A stretch of 64,000 nucleotides of DNA. Source: Phytophthora sp. 'mugwort' (lineage: Eukaryota > Oomycota > Peronosporomycetes > Peronosporales > Peronosporaceae). A model generated the notes under the pieces. That model was not told the DNA's origin. It ran no database searches and was given only the letters and a program-made list of their open reading frames with translations. A program made the position numbers and the translations under genes. The stretch spans positions 1,178,001 through 1,242,000 of the forward strand of contig JAUCEF010000016.1 in the NCBI GenBank assembly GCA_033558025.1, in the 5' to 3' direction. Position 1 is the stretch's first letter; each line of letters opens with the position of its first letter. Shown piece after piece: positions 1 through 12,960 of this stretch.

Positions 1-1
1 G

Positions 2-115
2 GTGCTGCCTGAATTGGTGTCCACCACTGTCGAGATTCGGATCGAGGATCTCCAAGTGGGTCATTCCGACGAGAGCGGCGAGGAGGAGATCCGCGAGCTG
101 CGATTCACCATCTGA
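2..115 (+). CDS. C-terminal end of an unidentified protein (partial, runs off left edge)
   Basis: An open frame enters from the left edge and ends with TGA at 113-115, giving about 37 residues rich in Glu and Asp (ending ...RELRFTI). The base composition and codon use resemble the intact genes further right rather than the TE-derived sequence that follows. No domain can be assigned from so short a piece. It is listed because it is the only sign that a real gene lies just left of the window; its identity is unknown. Confidence 0.5.
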   Translation: MLPELVSTTVEIRIEDLQVGHSDESGEEEIRELRFTI

Positions 116-1100
116 GCGCCATGGCACCTACTTATCAGCAAGGGCAATGCGTTGACTCCCGGAGCTGTGGGCGTTCTGTGCGGAATTGATGTCGGGAACT
201 CCGATCGACCAGCGTATTCGAAAGATCGCTCCGCAGTTTCGCGAGAAGGTGTTAGATCTGATCAAGGGGTTGTTGTCGGCGCAGATAATTTCACACCTGA
301 CGTCCCTGTTGCTTTCACACGTTGTGGTGATATTCAACAAGAACAGCGTGGTCATAAGACTGTGTATCGATTACTATCTGTTCAATGACCTCACCACGAT
401 GATGATCTACTGATGTCCCTGGTCAATAACCTGCTCGAGGATCGAACAACTTGTGAAGTGAAGCTCTGCAGTGGTCTTCTCCCCGATCGGGATTGGGTAA
501 AATTGATGGGGGCAGCTCATCGGTGGAGTCCCCTCATATACTGCCTATCGTTATATATAGCAACGTCGAGTGTGTGTGTGGGGGGGGGGGGGGGGCAGCT
601 CATTGGCGAATACAGTAGTCAACATGTTTCCAGTGGGCTAGGCAGGCATCTTTTCACAGCGTCACATATCTGCTCCAGTGCATCGAATGGAGAAATGTCA
701 GACGGGCCTGCATCGCCATCGAGGCCAGCTTCTTATGCTTATGCTCGAGCCACACCAGCAGTCACCGACCCAAATAGACCTAATCGGGGAGAGTCGACCC
801 TAGTGAAAAACCAGCTTATTTCTTGGCCATTTCTTATTGATATCCTGGACAGTATTTTGTTTATATCGATTTCTAACATATCTCGAAAGGTGACTGATAT
901 TAGAAATACGCAGCTCATTCGACGCATGGGAAACAGTAGTGAGTTATTAGAGAACTGTAGTTCTCGGAGCAAGTCGAAAGGTTACAGAACAAAACTTCGT
1001 ACTTACAATTTCGGAACTGTAAATCGTAACCCTTTGCGAGAACTTCGTGCTTTTTGAAATACGTTCGGGGATCGAGTTATTCCATGGAGCATTGCCGATG
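116..1100. other. Gene-free stretch with a (GT)n-poly(G) tract
   Basis: No convincing gene seen. A composite simple repeat, (GT)n followed by an uninterrupted run of about 17 G, lies near 567-596. A plus-strand open frame across 413-1057 exists but passes straight through this tract and has no recognisable motif, so it is treated as chance. The right part grades into the degraded transposon that starts near 1100. Confidence 0.5.
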
Positions 1101-1265
1101 AAAGCTCGTAGAAGTTGATAACCACAACCAAGACCACGCAAGCAGAAAGTCAGTACAGAAGGTTTGGCGGCAAGTTGACGTGTCGCGCGGCAACTTGCAG
1201 TTCTTTTCCAGATCCGACAAGAAGAGGCCACCTCGTCCTGCAAGCGCGCCGGTACTTCTGCCAAG

Positions 1266-2380
1266 ATGAAGGCAACGTCGTCACGCAAGCGCCCTAGTGT
1301 TTCACAGCCATTTCAGCCTCCCGTAAAGGATTGTGCCGTAGAAGCTCTGCAGAAGGGGGCTACACAAGCCGTCGAGTCGGCCGCATTTCCTTCCTCCGAT
1401 GTCGACGTCGATGACAGCGAGAGTGGGCATGATGGAGAGGGCACACGTGTCGAGGCTGAAGATGCATCTATTGGAGCTGATAGCTGATAGCGCTCACGGT
1501 GCGGCTGCTGGGGAGACCACTGGAGACGCTGGTACCAACACCAGCAAAAGCAGCGCGTGTCGTACAAGATGAAGGAGAACTGCCTCGCGATGGAGGTGGC
1601 CTCGGAGACGACGGCTTGTTCCACAATAGGGTGGGTCGAAAACGGAGCGCTGAGTAAGAATCACGAAGCGTGTGAAGGATGTCCTGCGTAAGGATATCGA
1701 GCCCGAGAGTCTTCGTAAGCACGTCGAGTTGTTTGGAAGAAACATCGAAATCAAGTGGCTAAGGAGAGCGCAATATCAGGTTCGTTTTCTGCTTTTGTGT
1801 CCGTTTACTATTTCTTGCTGACAAATTTTCGCATGCACAGGCCGCGAACCTAAGAAAATTGCAGACCAGTAGAGCTCGAGAAGCTGATGGCAAGGTTTAC
1901 CAGCCTCAAAGATGACGAGAATCTTGCCAGGAGGGAGAGAGCTGAAATCCGCAAAAAAAAGAAGGAGGAGGATTGTATTGGCGGTATCGCTATACGTGAT
2001 GCTGCAGGAAGGTAGAGAAGAAAGAGAAGAGGCGCCAAATGAAGTCACGTTCCTATCCGCTGGATTTTTTGAATCAGTCAGTGAGGAATCCAGGGCTCGC
2101 AGAGCGGCCGAATTCCGCGAGCGCCTCGAAAAAAGTGGAGGATCTTCGTCTGATGACCGTTGTATTTCAGGAGAAGCGATCTGAAGTGCAGCTGCAAATC
2201 GCCCACATGATAGCCGCTGCGGTCCAGGCGATGGCGAAAGCCGTTGAAAAACTCAACAACTTGCTTTGCGTGAACGCATCAGCTATACAGCTGACCGTGA
2301 TCGATTTATTTTTCGTTAACGTGAACTCGAATACCAATGAACCGCTCACTCGTGGGCTGATACTACTCGTCACCTCCACT
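1266..2380 (+). pseudogene. Possible second ORF (DNA-binding-type accessory protein) of a Harbinger-like element, broken
   Basis: Three short plus-strand frames follow one another: 1266-1487 (acidic, Ser/Asp-rich), about 1870-2010 (very Lys/Arg/Glu-rich helix-like) and 2039-2473 / 1912-2184 in shifted frames, ending in a helical stretch with AVQAMAKAVEKLNNLL. PIF/Harbinger elements usually carry a second, non-transposase ORF encoding a Myb/SANT-like protein with a charged C-terminal helix, and the minus-strand neighbour is a Harbinger-like transposase. That context is the main support; no Myb motif is visible. Stops and frameshifts mean it cannot be functional as read. Confidence 0.3.
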
Positions 2381-3501
2381 TCACTCCTCACTACTTTCGT
2401 CCTCGATGCTGCCGAAATCCGATACGTCGGACATGTCCGATTCGTCCTCGAAGAAGCCGTCTTTTCCGGCTAATGGGTAGTCGTCTTCGTTGACGTTGTT
2501 ATGAGGCCGGTCAGCAACATAGTTTGCCAGGGTGGGTATCCTGCATCGGAAATACTTGCTAGTTGGGTTGCGGCGCCGCACACACGACAGGCAATTGGTA
2601 AGGAATGAGGCAACGACGTATAGCACCCCAACCGGAGACTTTAGCACCTACATGTTGCAGGCTAGCTCGAAGAACTTCTTGTAGTGCACGATCCAGCCAA
2701 AGTTCCACTCGACAGCAAACCGTCCCTTACTCATATCTCGATTAAAGCTTAGTTGACGCTCCGTCAACGCTGCATCTGCATACGGCGTGTAAACCAGCTT
2801 TGGGGAGGATACCCCTGATCGCCGTACAGTAACTAGCCACGATTCTTGGACATCTGCAAAGACGCTTGGCTTTTCCAGAGCATATACGAATCATGCCGCC
2901 GTCCTTCCAACAGATTATAGAGAGATAAACAGCCCGTTGGCCATCTTAATTCCATGCATCTGCTTGTGTCCGCTGCAGGCTTGTCGCTGGAAGCGCGTCG
3001 GGCGGCAGACACGTCGCGCAGTCCCGTCGATAAAGCCAAGGCAGGTCGTCAATCGACCTACTTTGTCGTACACGGTGTCTGAGGGACGCTGTTTGTATCG
3101 CGCTATCATCCGACGATCAACGTTCATTGGATCCTTGATCTTGTGGTATATCAATAATAAATGCAGTTATGTTGGCAGCCGACGAAAGCATGGTTGCTTG
3201 GTGGATGAAGTTCTGATCTAAAATCTTCGTATCGACTCGGGTACGCCAGCCGTCTCAACAGGAATCACAAAGATTCTTGACGAGGAATGGGGCACATCGG
3301 AGCCGTGTAAATCGTAGCGGGTAAGTCCAAGGCTTCTTCGAGCAGCAACATTTCGTGTGGGTAGAAGCGAAAGCGGAGCCTGCAGCTGGCTGGATCGATA
3401 TCAACGAGTTGGAATGGCGTTAGAGCCGCTACCCCGCGATCCTGAATCGTACGCATGCACACGAACCGCGCGAGATGACTTAGAGCTTCCCCTATATCCA
3501 T
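2381..3501 (-). pseudogene. PIF/Harbinger-like DDE transposase (DDE_Tnp_4 type), frameshifted
   Basis: Blocks typical of the family occur in the right order on the minus strand but in different frames. Near 3265-3420 is an N-terminal block with RFRFYPHEMLLLEEALDLP. Near 2960-3050 is the first catalytic block, GFIDGTARRVCRP followed by FQRQACSGHKQMHGIKM. Near 2860-2915 is GRRHDSYMLWKSQ. Near 2650-2780 is the final block, FNRDMSKGRFAVEWNFGWI. A diverged tail with YFRCRIPTLANYVADRP reads at 2500-2560. At least three frame changes separate these blocks, so this is a dead copy. The family cuts and pastes DNA using a DDE active site. No terminal inverted repeats or target duplication were found by eye. 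Confidence 0.8.
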
Positions 3502-3919
3502 CCTTGCGCTAGTAGAACCGACAGGATAAGTTGGATCTCGATCCTTGTGACGTCCAGCTGCACTGAGTTTCAGTTGTTGCGTCTGTTGCCCCCTCGTTCA
3601 TCATAGGGAGTACTGTCCAACGGAAAAAAAGCTCATGCTCAGGTGATCTAACTTGCTTCAGTTCATGAGGGTGGTGTTAGAATATATTTCTAGATGATCT
3701 CGGTGCTGTCCCAGCTCCACGGATTCCTCCGAGACTTACAGTTCTCTATTTATCTGACGAATACCTGCTTATTTTGTGCGTTTCCTTTCTGCTTACTTTG
3801 TTCTGGATATTTCGATGGTACGACTCCACCTACTACTGTAATCAATGTCCATACAAATCGTATTGTAGGTGTTGACTATTTCCACTCGATGTATATTCGA
3901 AATATTCTTCTCCATTTGT
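3502..3919. other. Gene-free stretch between two transposon relics
   Basis: AT-rich sequence with no coding or RNA signal recognised. It lies between the Harbinger-like relic and the 3' tail of the LINE and may include the unseen end of either. Confidence 0.4.
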
Positions 3920-3924
3920 GAGAG

Positions 3925-3950
3925 AGATTCAGAGATTCAGAGATTCTATT
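3925..3950 (-). repeat. Three-copy 8-bp tandem repeat, probable LINE 3' tail
   Basis: The plus strand reads AGAGATTC three times in succession just left of the LINE C-terminal coding region. Short tandem tails replace poly(A) in several non-LTR families, which fits its position at the element's 3' end. Confidence 0.45.
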
Positions 3951-4169
3951 TAACTATTTTAGTTGCAAGATTTTTGATATTTGCTGAGCCATATGAGCAG
4001 TGCCGGTGTCCCTGGATCCGGTGCTGCTCAGGGCTGGCCTCCTGCTAAGCAGATGACTCTCTCGGTGGGGTGTTCAAAATGTCGATGCATGCGTGTAGTT
4101 TGGCTCCGCGTGTGGCCGTTTCAACTTGACGCAGCTCTCTACCAGCGAATGCCTCCAGTTGCCGCATAC

Positions 4170-7100
4170 CGGTGCTTCAGAATCCCCTGGCCCTCCCAGC
4201 TTCATCGGTCGCCTGTTGACGAACGACGGCGTTGACGCGCTGGATCCACAACAGTGTGAGTCCGACTGAACAAAGCACCGTCCAAATTCGATCCCATTCC
4301 ACTTTGAAGCCATCCGTTTGTTCCAGGTATCGTTGGTGGTTCATGGTCTTGCCATGTGTCGAGATAGTTGGCGCTTTCCATGATGCGCAGCTTTCCTTCC
4401 ACTTCTCGAGCTTCACCGTTGCCAGCGTCCCCCTGCCCATTGACTAATGAGTTTGGCCCATTCCGCTTATGCAAGCGAGCATGACAGAAGAGATGCTCAT
4501 AGATTTCTTTCTTGTCCATACACGCCGGGCTGCCGTGCATGTGTTGGCTAGCGGGAGCCCCTCGTAGTATAGATCGAGTTGATGTGCTGCTATCCGATAT
4601 ACCGTCCACACTTGGTCCGTCAGACTGTGCTGATGCGCCCATTATTGCTTCGGCGTTTGGCTGAGCTGTGTCCGTCGTGTGAGGCAGGATAGCACCCCCG
4701 GGATCGGGTGGGCGAAGTCTTTCTTGCATTCGGCGTTTGACCACTTGTGAAGGGCTGCCTCGATACCCGTATTCGCCACGATCTTTTGACTTGCCACGGA
4801 AACCCATGCAGGGTCGGGTGAGCGTCAAACACGAGCCCATCCTTTAGCAACGCGCGTTCATGGGCCCTTGTGAGTTCTTCGATAACGTCCACGATTTCAG
4901 GATAAGACCCGATGGCATTCTAATGGATGCCGTCCGCAGCCTGTACTAGCTCAATGGATTGATCCATTGACTGCTGCTCTTCTTGGAGGTGACCACTGAT
5001 TCTGCCGGGCTCGGTCAGTGTCCAGTCGTACCCGTGCCAGAAGGGCAGCGGTTGTCGTAACATTAGCTTGCTCCCTCCATCTTGGGTGTCTCCAATGTCC
5101 ATTTCCGGCGATGCCAAAAGGATACTTGTTGCCCAGCGTTGAAATTTCCTCTGCGAATGTCGCGGCTTCCCTAAACCCTGATCCGGCTGCCAGAAGACGA
5201 ATTCGGAGCTCCCTGTGTGCTGGATCTGGAAGCCCGCCAGCGGCTTCAACGCTAATCGGTCGTACGCTCTCGGTGTTAGCATCTTCAGGTCGGGTCCTAG
5301 TATCCAAGGGTTGTTAGCCCACTGAAATGTAGCCCAGAAGCTATTAATTGCCGGCGTCCAATACCACTCCACCGCTACCCTCTGAGGTAGAGGCTGCTTG
5401 TAGTGCACCACCCAATCTTCTCCTTCCCATCAGCTTTGCACCTCCGTGAGAGCTGTAGCGAAATGCGTCTGCACTCGAAGCTTTATCGTCGATACTTGCC
5501 ACTGTGCCGGTCGTAGGAAAACTCCCAGCTCCCCTGCGAGAAGACGTCCCGGCGCCTTCTTCGCCCTGAGTGCTCGTCGGGTTGATTGCCGAGCCGGCGA
5601 GATTTGTCCTTCCATTACGAGGCCAGTGCCCCGGAACGCCCCCTTTTTCCAAGCGGCCGTGTACTGGTCTGCCGGTCGTAGTAGCCATTGCAACGCGTGC
5701 TTGATCCGGTGCGTCTTGCTCGCAACTGGGACAGAGACTAGCCCCACGCCCCTGGCCAGCCTTGGTGCATATAGCAGGCCCGGATTGATCTTATGCCTGC
5801 TTGCTTCCGTTTGATATGGCATGTCTCCCGCCGAATTATTTGTAGAGATTGTCAATGTCATTTTGGACCCACGAAGGTGGAGGAAAGACCGCTGCTGTGA
5901 AGAGTATCGCGAGCAAGACAATGACATTGAGAATCGGAACCCTGTTCTCCCCACTGGTTGCCACCTTTGTCGCCGTGATGAGACGCCGCTTGACGTTACT
6001 GATGCGGATGGCCCAGTTTCGGTCTGTTAGCTCACCGGTCCCTATTTGGTATCCCAGATAACGGGTTGTATCCTTAGGTCCGACGACTGCAATTCCGGCG
6101 TTTTGCCCGCACGATATCGCTGTATTCAGGAAGATGACTTGACTTTTCGCCGGTTGTACCTGGAGGCTCGACATCCGTCCAAACTTGCGCACCAATTCAA
6201 GTGCCGGATGGATCTGGTGCGCATACGGAAGGAGCAACGTGGAGTCGTCCACGAACGCTGAAAACTTGTGTGTGCCTTCCTCCTGTCCTGGTACCGGTAA
6301 TCCTTCGATATCCGGATCTTGCGTGACGGCTATCCCCAGCACCTCCAACACCAACACGAAAAAAGAGATGCGCTAGAGGGCACCTTTGACGGACACCGGA
6401 CTTAACCGAGAAGGCCTTCGAAAGTTGGCCATTGACGAGGAGCCTTGCGATCATCCCGAAATAGAGTTTGGCCACGAGTTTGATAAACTCTTCTGAGAAG
6501 CCAAACTGCCGCAATGTTTCTAGCAGGAAAGATCGATCGACGGTGTCGTGGGCCTTCTTAAACTCGAGGAGGAGAATTATCCTGTTGAACTCGACCTCCA
6601 CGTCCGCTTGAAATGCCGCTGTCAGCAATTGGGCCATCATCATCATGACTGCCCTCTGCATGTGCCTGCTATGGACAAAGCCCTGTTGGGTGTCCCCGAT
6701 GAGATGCGGCAAAAAGCGCTGCATACGGGATGCTGTCACCTTCCCGAACACCTTGTATGTCGTCTGCATGAGCGATATTGGTCGGTAATCCATGGCATCG
6801 TCAGAGCCTTCCAAGAAGGAGTCAGGCAAATCCGCCCCTCGAAGAATCTGGTTCGCGACTACTGTGAGCACGGGCACCATTAGCGATTTGGTATCTTTGA
6901 AGAAACCATTGTTGAGGCCGTCAGTGGCCGCAGCCTTGTGGCTACCAAGCTCACTTGCAGCCTGGAGTACCTCTGTCTCTGATATTGGGGCCATGAGAAG
7001 AGCGTTCTCTTCATCTGTGACCTTTCGAGAATCCGGGATCTGCACGAATGCCTGGATTTCCGACCGAAGATCCTCCAGCCGGGTGACACGGTGGCTGACA

Positions 7101-7210
7101 CCTAGTGTGGGTTGCCACCCACTCGCAAACTTGTCCGCTATGTTCGCGCCGTCTGCAAACGGCTGGCCATGGCGTGCCTTGATACCTGTGACCTGTTCGT
7201 CGCGTTCCAA
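4170..7210 (-). pseudogene. LINE ORF2: reverse transcriptase and C-terminal region, frameshifted
   Basis: The 6197-7210 frame holds RT fingers/palm features: DYRPISLMQTTYKVFGKV, GFVHSRHMQRA, and FKKAHDTVDRSFLLETL followed by VKSGVRQRCPLAHLFF. The frame then shifts, and 5836-6357 continues with the catalytic box as FSAFVDDSTLLL (FVDD where most elements have YADD), then MSSLQVQPAKSQVIFLN. 5430-5954 carries the NPGLLYAPRLARGVGLVSV block of the thumb/connection region. 4177-4840 holds the diverged zinc-binding-like tail, including EHLFCHARLHKR and WIQRVNAVVR. At least four frame changes are needed, so it is inactive. Confidence 0.8.
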
Positions 7211-7434
7211 TTGGAAACTCTTTTAAATTTCCACCGCAGTGCGTCCTTCGTTCGTTTGAGTCGCTCCCTGATGCGGTAAATGTGCTGCTCGCTAAGGTCT
7301 TCGGCCGTGGCGGTCATCCATTGCGTCCTGTTGATGAGGTGACTACGTGCTTTGCTCGTGTTGTGAGATCGTCTCTGGCGGACTCTTCGTCTGACGGCTT
7401 TGATGCTGGTGACGCTCCGTCGTACATCGATGCC

Positions 7435-8430
7435 TCAAGGCGTTGCATCCGTGCCGTTGTCACCCCCTAGATCTTGCAGCTCAGCTAAGAGCTCGTCCAG
7501 CACTCGCTCTGGTGGTCCACTGCGTATGGGATAGCTCACTTTGACAGACCCCCTGCGGCGTTGGTGGCTGCCGGCTCGGCTGACTATCAGGATCGCCGCC
7601 TGGTCATCTGTCTCGACCGGAGGCACTTTAGTGTCAACCCATTGTACTCGATCCGCCCACCCGACGGGCACGTAGAACCGGCCTATTCGGATCGCAGCTT
7701 CACCGGCCTAGTAGGTGAATTGGGACCGTCTGTCCGGAGATTCGTCCGCTTCGGGATGCTCAACACAAGGTCATACGCAGCCACTAGCCCTGCTCGCTGA
7801 AGCAATGCTTCTAGACGCTGACTTTCTGGGCGACCTGAGGACCGTTCCCCATGTCTGTCGAGGTGTGGTTCTGAACACAATTGAAGTCTCCCACGGGAAT
7901 CATCATGGGCTCCATCCCGGGCAGGAGCTGTAGATCTGCAAAGAAGTCCTCTCGCTCCTGCCGCAATTTCGGCGCATAGATGTTAACAACCACTGCTCCG
8001 TCCTGTGATTGGACCGCAATCCTCCGTGTCGATACGGTCATCTCCATCCAAGGACGTGTCGCCATTGCCGGCCCAGAAGTGAGGAGGATCGCCACCCCGC
8101 CCGCCCGGCCCGAGCCGGTGCTCCAGTACGTCATGCGATGTTGGTCTGGGTTCTGCTGCACTCCCCATACCCGCCGCCACTCTTGTTCCAATTCATCTGC
8201 CTCCTCTGTGGTCACCACGTGAGTCTCTTCCAGACACCACATATCTATTGCGCAGCGAAGTCCTCCGCCAGGCCGCAGACAACCTCTTTCGACTCTCTTT
8301 CTTGAAGACTCGGATATTTTGACTTGTAATGCGCCATGTCCTGAGATCATCTTGTTTCCGTTCTTGATCATGCTGGATCCACCCGAAATGGAGCTGACCT
8401 TGCATGAGGAGCCCGTAGGCATCTGCCGCG
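7435..8430 (-). pseudogene. LINE ORF2 N-terminal endonuclease domain (AP-endonuclease-like), broken
   Basis: The 7811-8422 frame contains CLEETHV, SGRAGGVAILL, VVVNIYAP and VGDFNCV in the order expected of exonuclease-endonuclease-phosphatase domains that nick target DNA for LINE insertion. The Glu of LEETH and the Asp/Asn of GDFN correspond to conserved metal/catalytic positions. The 7435-7671 frame on the same strand carries the probable end of the domain. Stops and shifts separate it from the RT frame. Confidence 0.75.
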
Positions 8431-8541
8431 CCCCCCTGACGGAAGGACAGGAGGTGGCAGCTCTGACAACTGATTACTGCCCTTAGTACTCTCGGACCGC
8501 TTCGTCCCGTGGATTTTTAAAAGCTGCCGCGAAGAAGCGTG

Positions 8542-11500
8542 CTATGACGATCCAGTCGGCCTGGTGGTCTGGCGTGGAGTAGATGGGGTGATATTGCTTA
8601 TTCGTCTGGAGTAGGGTGAGGTGCTTCCGGAGTCGGCCTGGTGCCCTGGGGGTTGCCTGTCCGGGGTTCCCGAAAGCTCCTCAATTTCAGCATCGTAGAC
8701 CATGTCACATAATAGTAGCTGACTGAGTTGGACCCTCCTTTGCGCGTCGCACAACCGCAGCATGTCGTCGGAGGCGTACTTCTCGTCTCTCAACCGCTTC
8801 CAGTTGTCCGCATTATCCACCAGCGGCGCCAGCCGGGAGTTCTGGGTGTCGTGTTCCGTTGTCGCAATCCACTCCGTAAGCCATCTTGTGGTCGCCGGCG
8901 GTCACCTCCCTATACCGCCTTAAGCCGGCTTGCAAGCAGTGAACGCGCCAGTCCCTTGTCCAGCACAGAATGACCGAGTTGTGTGTGCCGTTGTCCCCGG
9001 GATACCTGAATGACTGCACCATCAAGAGGAGGCTGGCGGCCTCGTACTGGGCCGCTTCTCCCATTCCAGCGTTGGGCTGTCTGCCTTCGGGCTTTTTACA
9101 CGAGCATCCTGTGGCCACCTTGCGTCGAGTTGATTCCAACTCGTGTTGCCAGATACCCTGCGGCGGACGCTGTGCCTCACGTGTGAAGGTGAAGTGACGA
9201 GTTATGGCATCCGCTTTGCCCTTTTTCAGCACGGCGGCATTATAGATATTCCATTAGACGGAGCCTTCCTTTTCCCTCTCGTCTGGCGTGGGCACATGTT
9301 GCCTCTTGCGGTGAGGAGCTTCACGGGGCTTTGCCTTCGGCGGAGGGGTTTTGCAGTTGGAGATGGCGGTCTCCTCCTCCTCCTGCGAGCTGGGTGGGAT
9401 ATAGCTGCTATCGCTGCTGTTCTCCCCCTACGTGGATGTGGCGCTGGGACTCTCCGTGCTGACCACGTCTCGCTGTAAATCTTCCGTACAAGCCCGTAAT
9501 ATGTGCTCCTTCCATTTCTCCAGGACACTCCTCGGGATTTGGTGCTTTGAAGCAAACATCGCGTGACGGCATCTTCCGTGTCTATTGAGGCCGGACGAAG
9601 GTCCCGTTGGTCCGCCAGCGACAAATTGATGCTCAGTGCACAATAAATGAGATGAGATCCTGGTAGCGATCCGGCTCCGCCTCCTGCAGTATGAGCTGTA
9701 GCTCTTTTTTTCAGCTCATGGTACACCGTGAAGCCCTGCAGGCGTTGACGAAGAGCCTCCACATCCCCATCCCACTCGTCGGGGTCCCATGGCGGAACCA
9801 TTTCCTCATTCGCTTCCGAGGACGCCTCTGGGGCCTCCGTTCCGCTTGCCATATCGTTCTCAGATGCATTAGACTTGCTCGCCCGCAACTCCTTTCTGTC
9901 CCTTGCTGCCGAAGTGGCCGCTCTCGCTTCTTGGTCTCGTACCGCCTCCTGCATACGCCGCCCATGAACGAATGCCGAAAAGTGCCTCCCCCCAAAGCGC
10001 AGCACCAATGGAGGCCGTTCTGATGAGTCGATCTTGGCTGCCCTGATTTCGTCCATGTACGCGTTAATCGTGAGAGGGAGTTCTTTGTATGTCGATACCA
10101 CTTTCCGGTTACAGACGACGGTGTCGGTCAGGTATTCCCTGCCATCCCATCCGCTACTTTCTTTGATGTCGTGAGCCATTACAAAGATCGGTTGACATAG
10201 GAACACTATCGCCCTTCCTATGAGGTCGCTGCCGCCCCAGGTCTCGTCCGTTACTATGGCATCCCTCTGGGATGGGCTCACCGCGTAGTCATGCTGGAAT
10301 TACCTAAGCTGCTTGAGAGACTCCTTCCGTGTCATGCCCGGCCAGCTGCGGTGCACATGGTGGAGAATTTGGACTCTGACGTCATGGGGTTGCTGCTCTT
10401 CGATGTTCAGCAGCCCTACACTGTGGATGCCCTTCTTGAGCGAGGCCGTTAGGTCCTTGAGGCTGATGTTCGGCCCTTCCAGCGTGTCTCCTGTGATTGT
10501 TTGAATATAGCCATCGCCATACGATTCCCGGTAGCTGGCGTTGGGACTTCTCGCATACCGAGCTGTTGTTCGACGTCGGCGAATGTCGACGAAGTCTCCG
10601 TCTGATCGAGCCAAGGGGATACGGCTGCAGTGGAAGCCTCTGGGCAACCTTAAGGAGATGGTAGAAAACTTGTCTGATTTGATTTTGCTTGGCCAGCATG
10701 GTCGGGCTGGTGAGCACCTGGGCCGGCCCTCTTGCGGTGCCCTGCGTCTTTCGTTGTTGTTCTTCTTCAGATAAAGGGCCTGGCTTCGGCTGTGCTTGCT
10801 TCGAGTTCACCTTGTGGTTAGTTGTCAGGTCGATCGCAGTTTGCTTCATCGCAGCCTGAGTCTCGTGGTCTGCTTGGGGTTGGTCCACCGTGCTGCTCCG
10901 GGTGCTTCCCTGACTAGCCCCCTGAGGTCGGAGCGGGGCCTGCTGGGTCTGCCCACTCTTCTCGTCGAGCGGTATCTGGTGTCCCCATAGCTTTCTCCCC
11001 CCTCGACCACTGGGATCCAGGGGCGTGGCTGGCGGCGCCGGATTGGGCTGCGTCTTCTGGTGCTGGACACCCTCTTCGATGTCGACTGGTTTGGGCTGTC
11101 TCTTTCCCTCGCGCCCCTGCTGGGCACTCTCAGGCTGCTGCTCTGGCGTGCCGTGCGGCCGGACCGCCGCTTGGGCCTCTGTCTCCGATGCCTGTTGCAG
11201 ATTGAGGCGTTCGCGCGCCACCTCCCGGAGTTCCACTACGCAAAGGGTCGCGCGAAACCTGCCAGCTCCGCGATATCTTTTTTCGGCCATGACGACGCAG
11301 CCCGGACCTCGCTGATCGTGGTCTATGTATTGACAACGCACGATCGGGTGGCCTAGGTCCCCAAATTACAGGCACCGGAGCCGCTGGCCGAAATTGGGTT
11401 GTTTCACCACTAACGTTGTACCGAACCATAAGAAGCCGACGACACCATGGAGAAAAGTCGGACAGCCCGCTAGTCTGAATGTGACCCGCCAGACATTAGA

Positions 11501-12960
11501 CGTGCTGGAATCGGGTGTGCACGTGTCCAGGTCCTCAAAGTCGAACTCAGTTGAGATTTTCGCGTGCAAGTAAGCTGCCAGCTTCCCCACATCGATGAAC
11601 CGCGTCACGTTGCGCAGCTCGATGACATAGTTGGCTTGCCGGAGGAGTTGTCGACCATCCGGTTCTTTTTGCCGATCCCATACTGACCCACATTTCGGTA
11701 CGTGCACATTTTGGAGACCGTATATCACTTCCCTGAAAGGCAATCTCACGTCCTGGTATTTCCGGGCAGTGTCCCTGGTAAAGAACTAGAAGTGGATTGA
11801 CTTCGTGACTTTATCATAACTGATGGTCTTCGCCTGCTTGATCATTGCGTACAAAGCCTGAAGGTTGACCCAAAGTAGCTCCGCCTCCATGTTAATGAGC
11901 CCTGTCATTCCCTTCGTCGTTTGCTGACTCACCCGGACGAAGTGATGGCGCTGCAGCGTCAACACTAACTCACCTTCCACCTGTGCCTGAATGGGCGAGT
12001 AAAGCCGGAAGCGCTCTTGCCCATCTAGAAGCGTTCTAAGGAAGGGAGGGAATTGCCGACAGACTATGGTACTTTCGGCGAGTCCCCGATAAATAGCCAT
12101 TCGTCGTCGGTTCCTTCACGCAGGCGATTGCCCATGTGATCTCCATTTCGTGCGGAACACAACGTGCGTAATCTTTCCTGCACTTCGATGGAGTACTTCA
12201 TGGGGTTGAACATGACGTTCACATATCCCGATGAGGATGGTCCCTCGCTTGCCGCTGATGCCTCCGTAGTTCCGTTCTTCACCTTTGATACCCACTGCGT
12301 GAGGATTGGCGCGCGTTCGTATTTCACTAGACTGACAAGCTTGCGGATGATATCATTAAAACCCCAATTTTTTTTTTTTTTGGGGGGGGGAGCGATAGAG
12401 TTGACGTGTCACGTTCGCCATGAGCTGTTGCCATTTGGCAAACGTGTACTTGCTCTGAGTGCACGCTTGTTCAAAGAGCTGGAGCAGGCTGGAAACCTCG
12501 TCAGCGTTACCTTGGGGTACCAGCGCCTGTTCATCAGGAGTTCGTCACGTCGTACAGGGACTCGATGAAAAGTTCGAGGGAAGAGTTCCCTTATCGTGGT
12601 CTTCCAGGCGACCAAAATGACCAACGTGCTGGTTGGCCTCCATCACCTCCACAAGAGCTGCGAAGAGTTCCCCAGTTGTTGCCTCTGCCTCCCGTGCCGC
12701 TGGCTGAGCCACTGCGACCTGATTTGGGAGAGTGACCTTTTCCTTTGGAGATTGCGACCAGCAAGTCCTTGAACTTCATTCATATTTTTCAGAACTTTAG
12801 ATGACGTGATTTTAGACAACTTTCGGACTCTTCGAGTTTTACCTTGAGAAATCAACAAAGATCGTGAAGCACCACCGAATATCAATACTTGGCTGTCCAT
12901 GGGCACTTTTCGTACACCTGCATACAACAAGCCAATAAATACTGTATGGGCGACCTTCAA
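8542..12960 (-). pseudogene. LINE ORF1 (gag-like, zinc-knuckle) region, broken
   Basis: Successive minus-strand frames (12643-12960, 12064-12327, 11786-12100, 11366-11749, 10382-11341, 9226-10281, 8542-9232) form a long degenerate ORF1. Spanning the 11366/11341 frames is a damaged CCHC knuckle: RCL, a stop codon, then FGDLGHPIVRCQ; the second Cys position reads Phe and the neighbouring codon is TAA at about 11367. A Pro/Gln-rich linker follows (11300-10900). ORF1 proteins coat LINE RNA. The stretch nearest ORF2 (8542-10281) has no recognised motif and is assigned by position only. Confidence 0.6.

Noticed and set aside
413..1057. 214-aa plus-strand open frame
   Set aside because: It runs through a poly(G) tract, has no motif, and its composition matches surrounding non-coding sequence.
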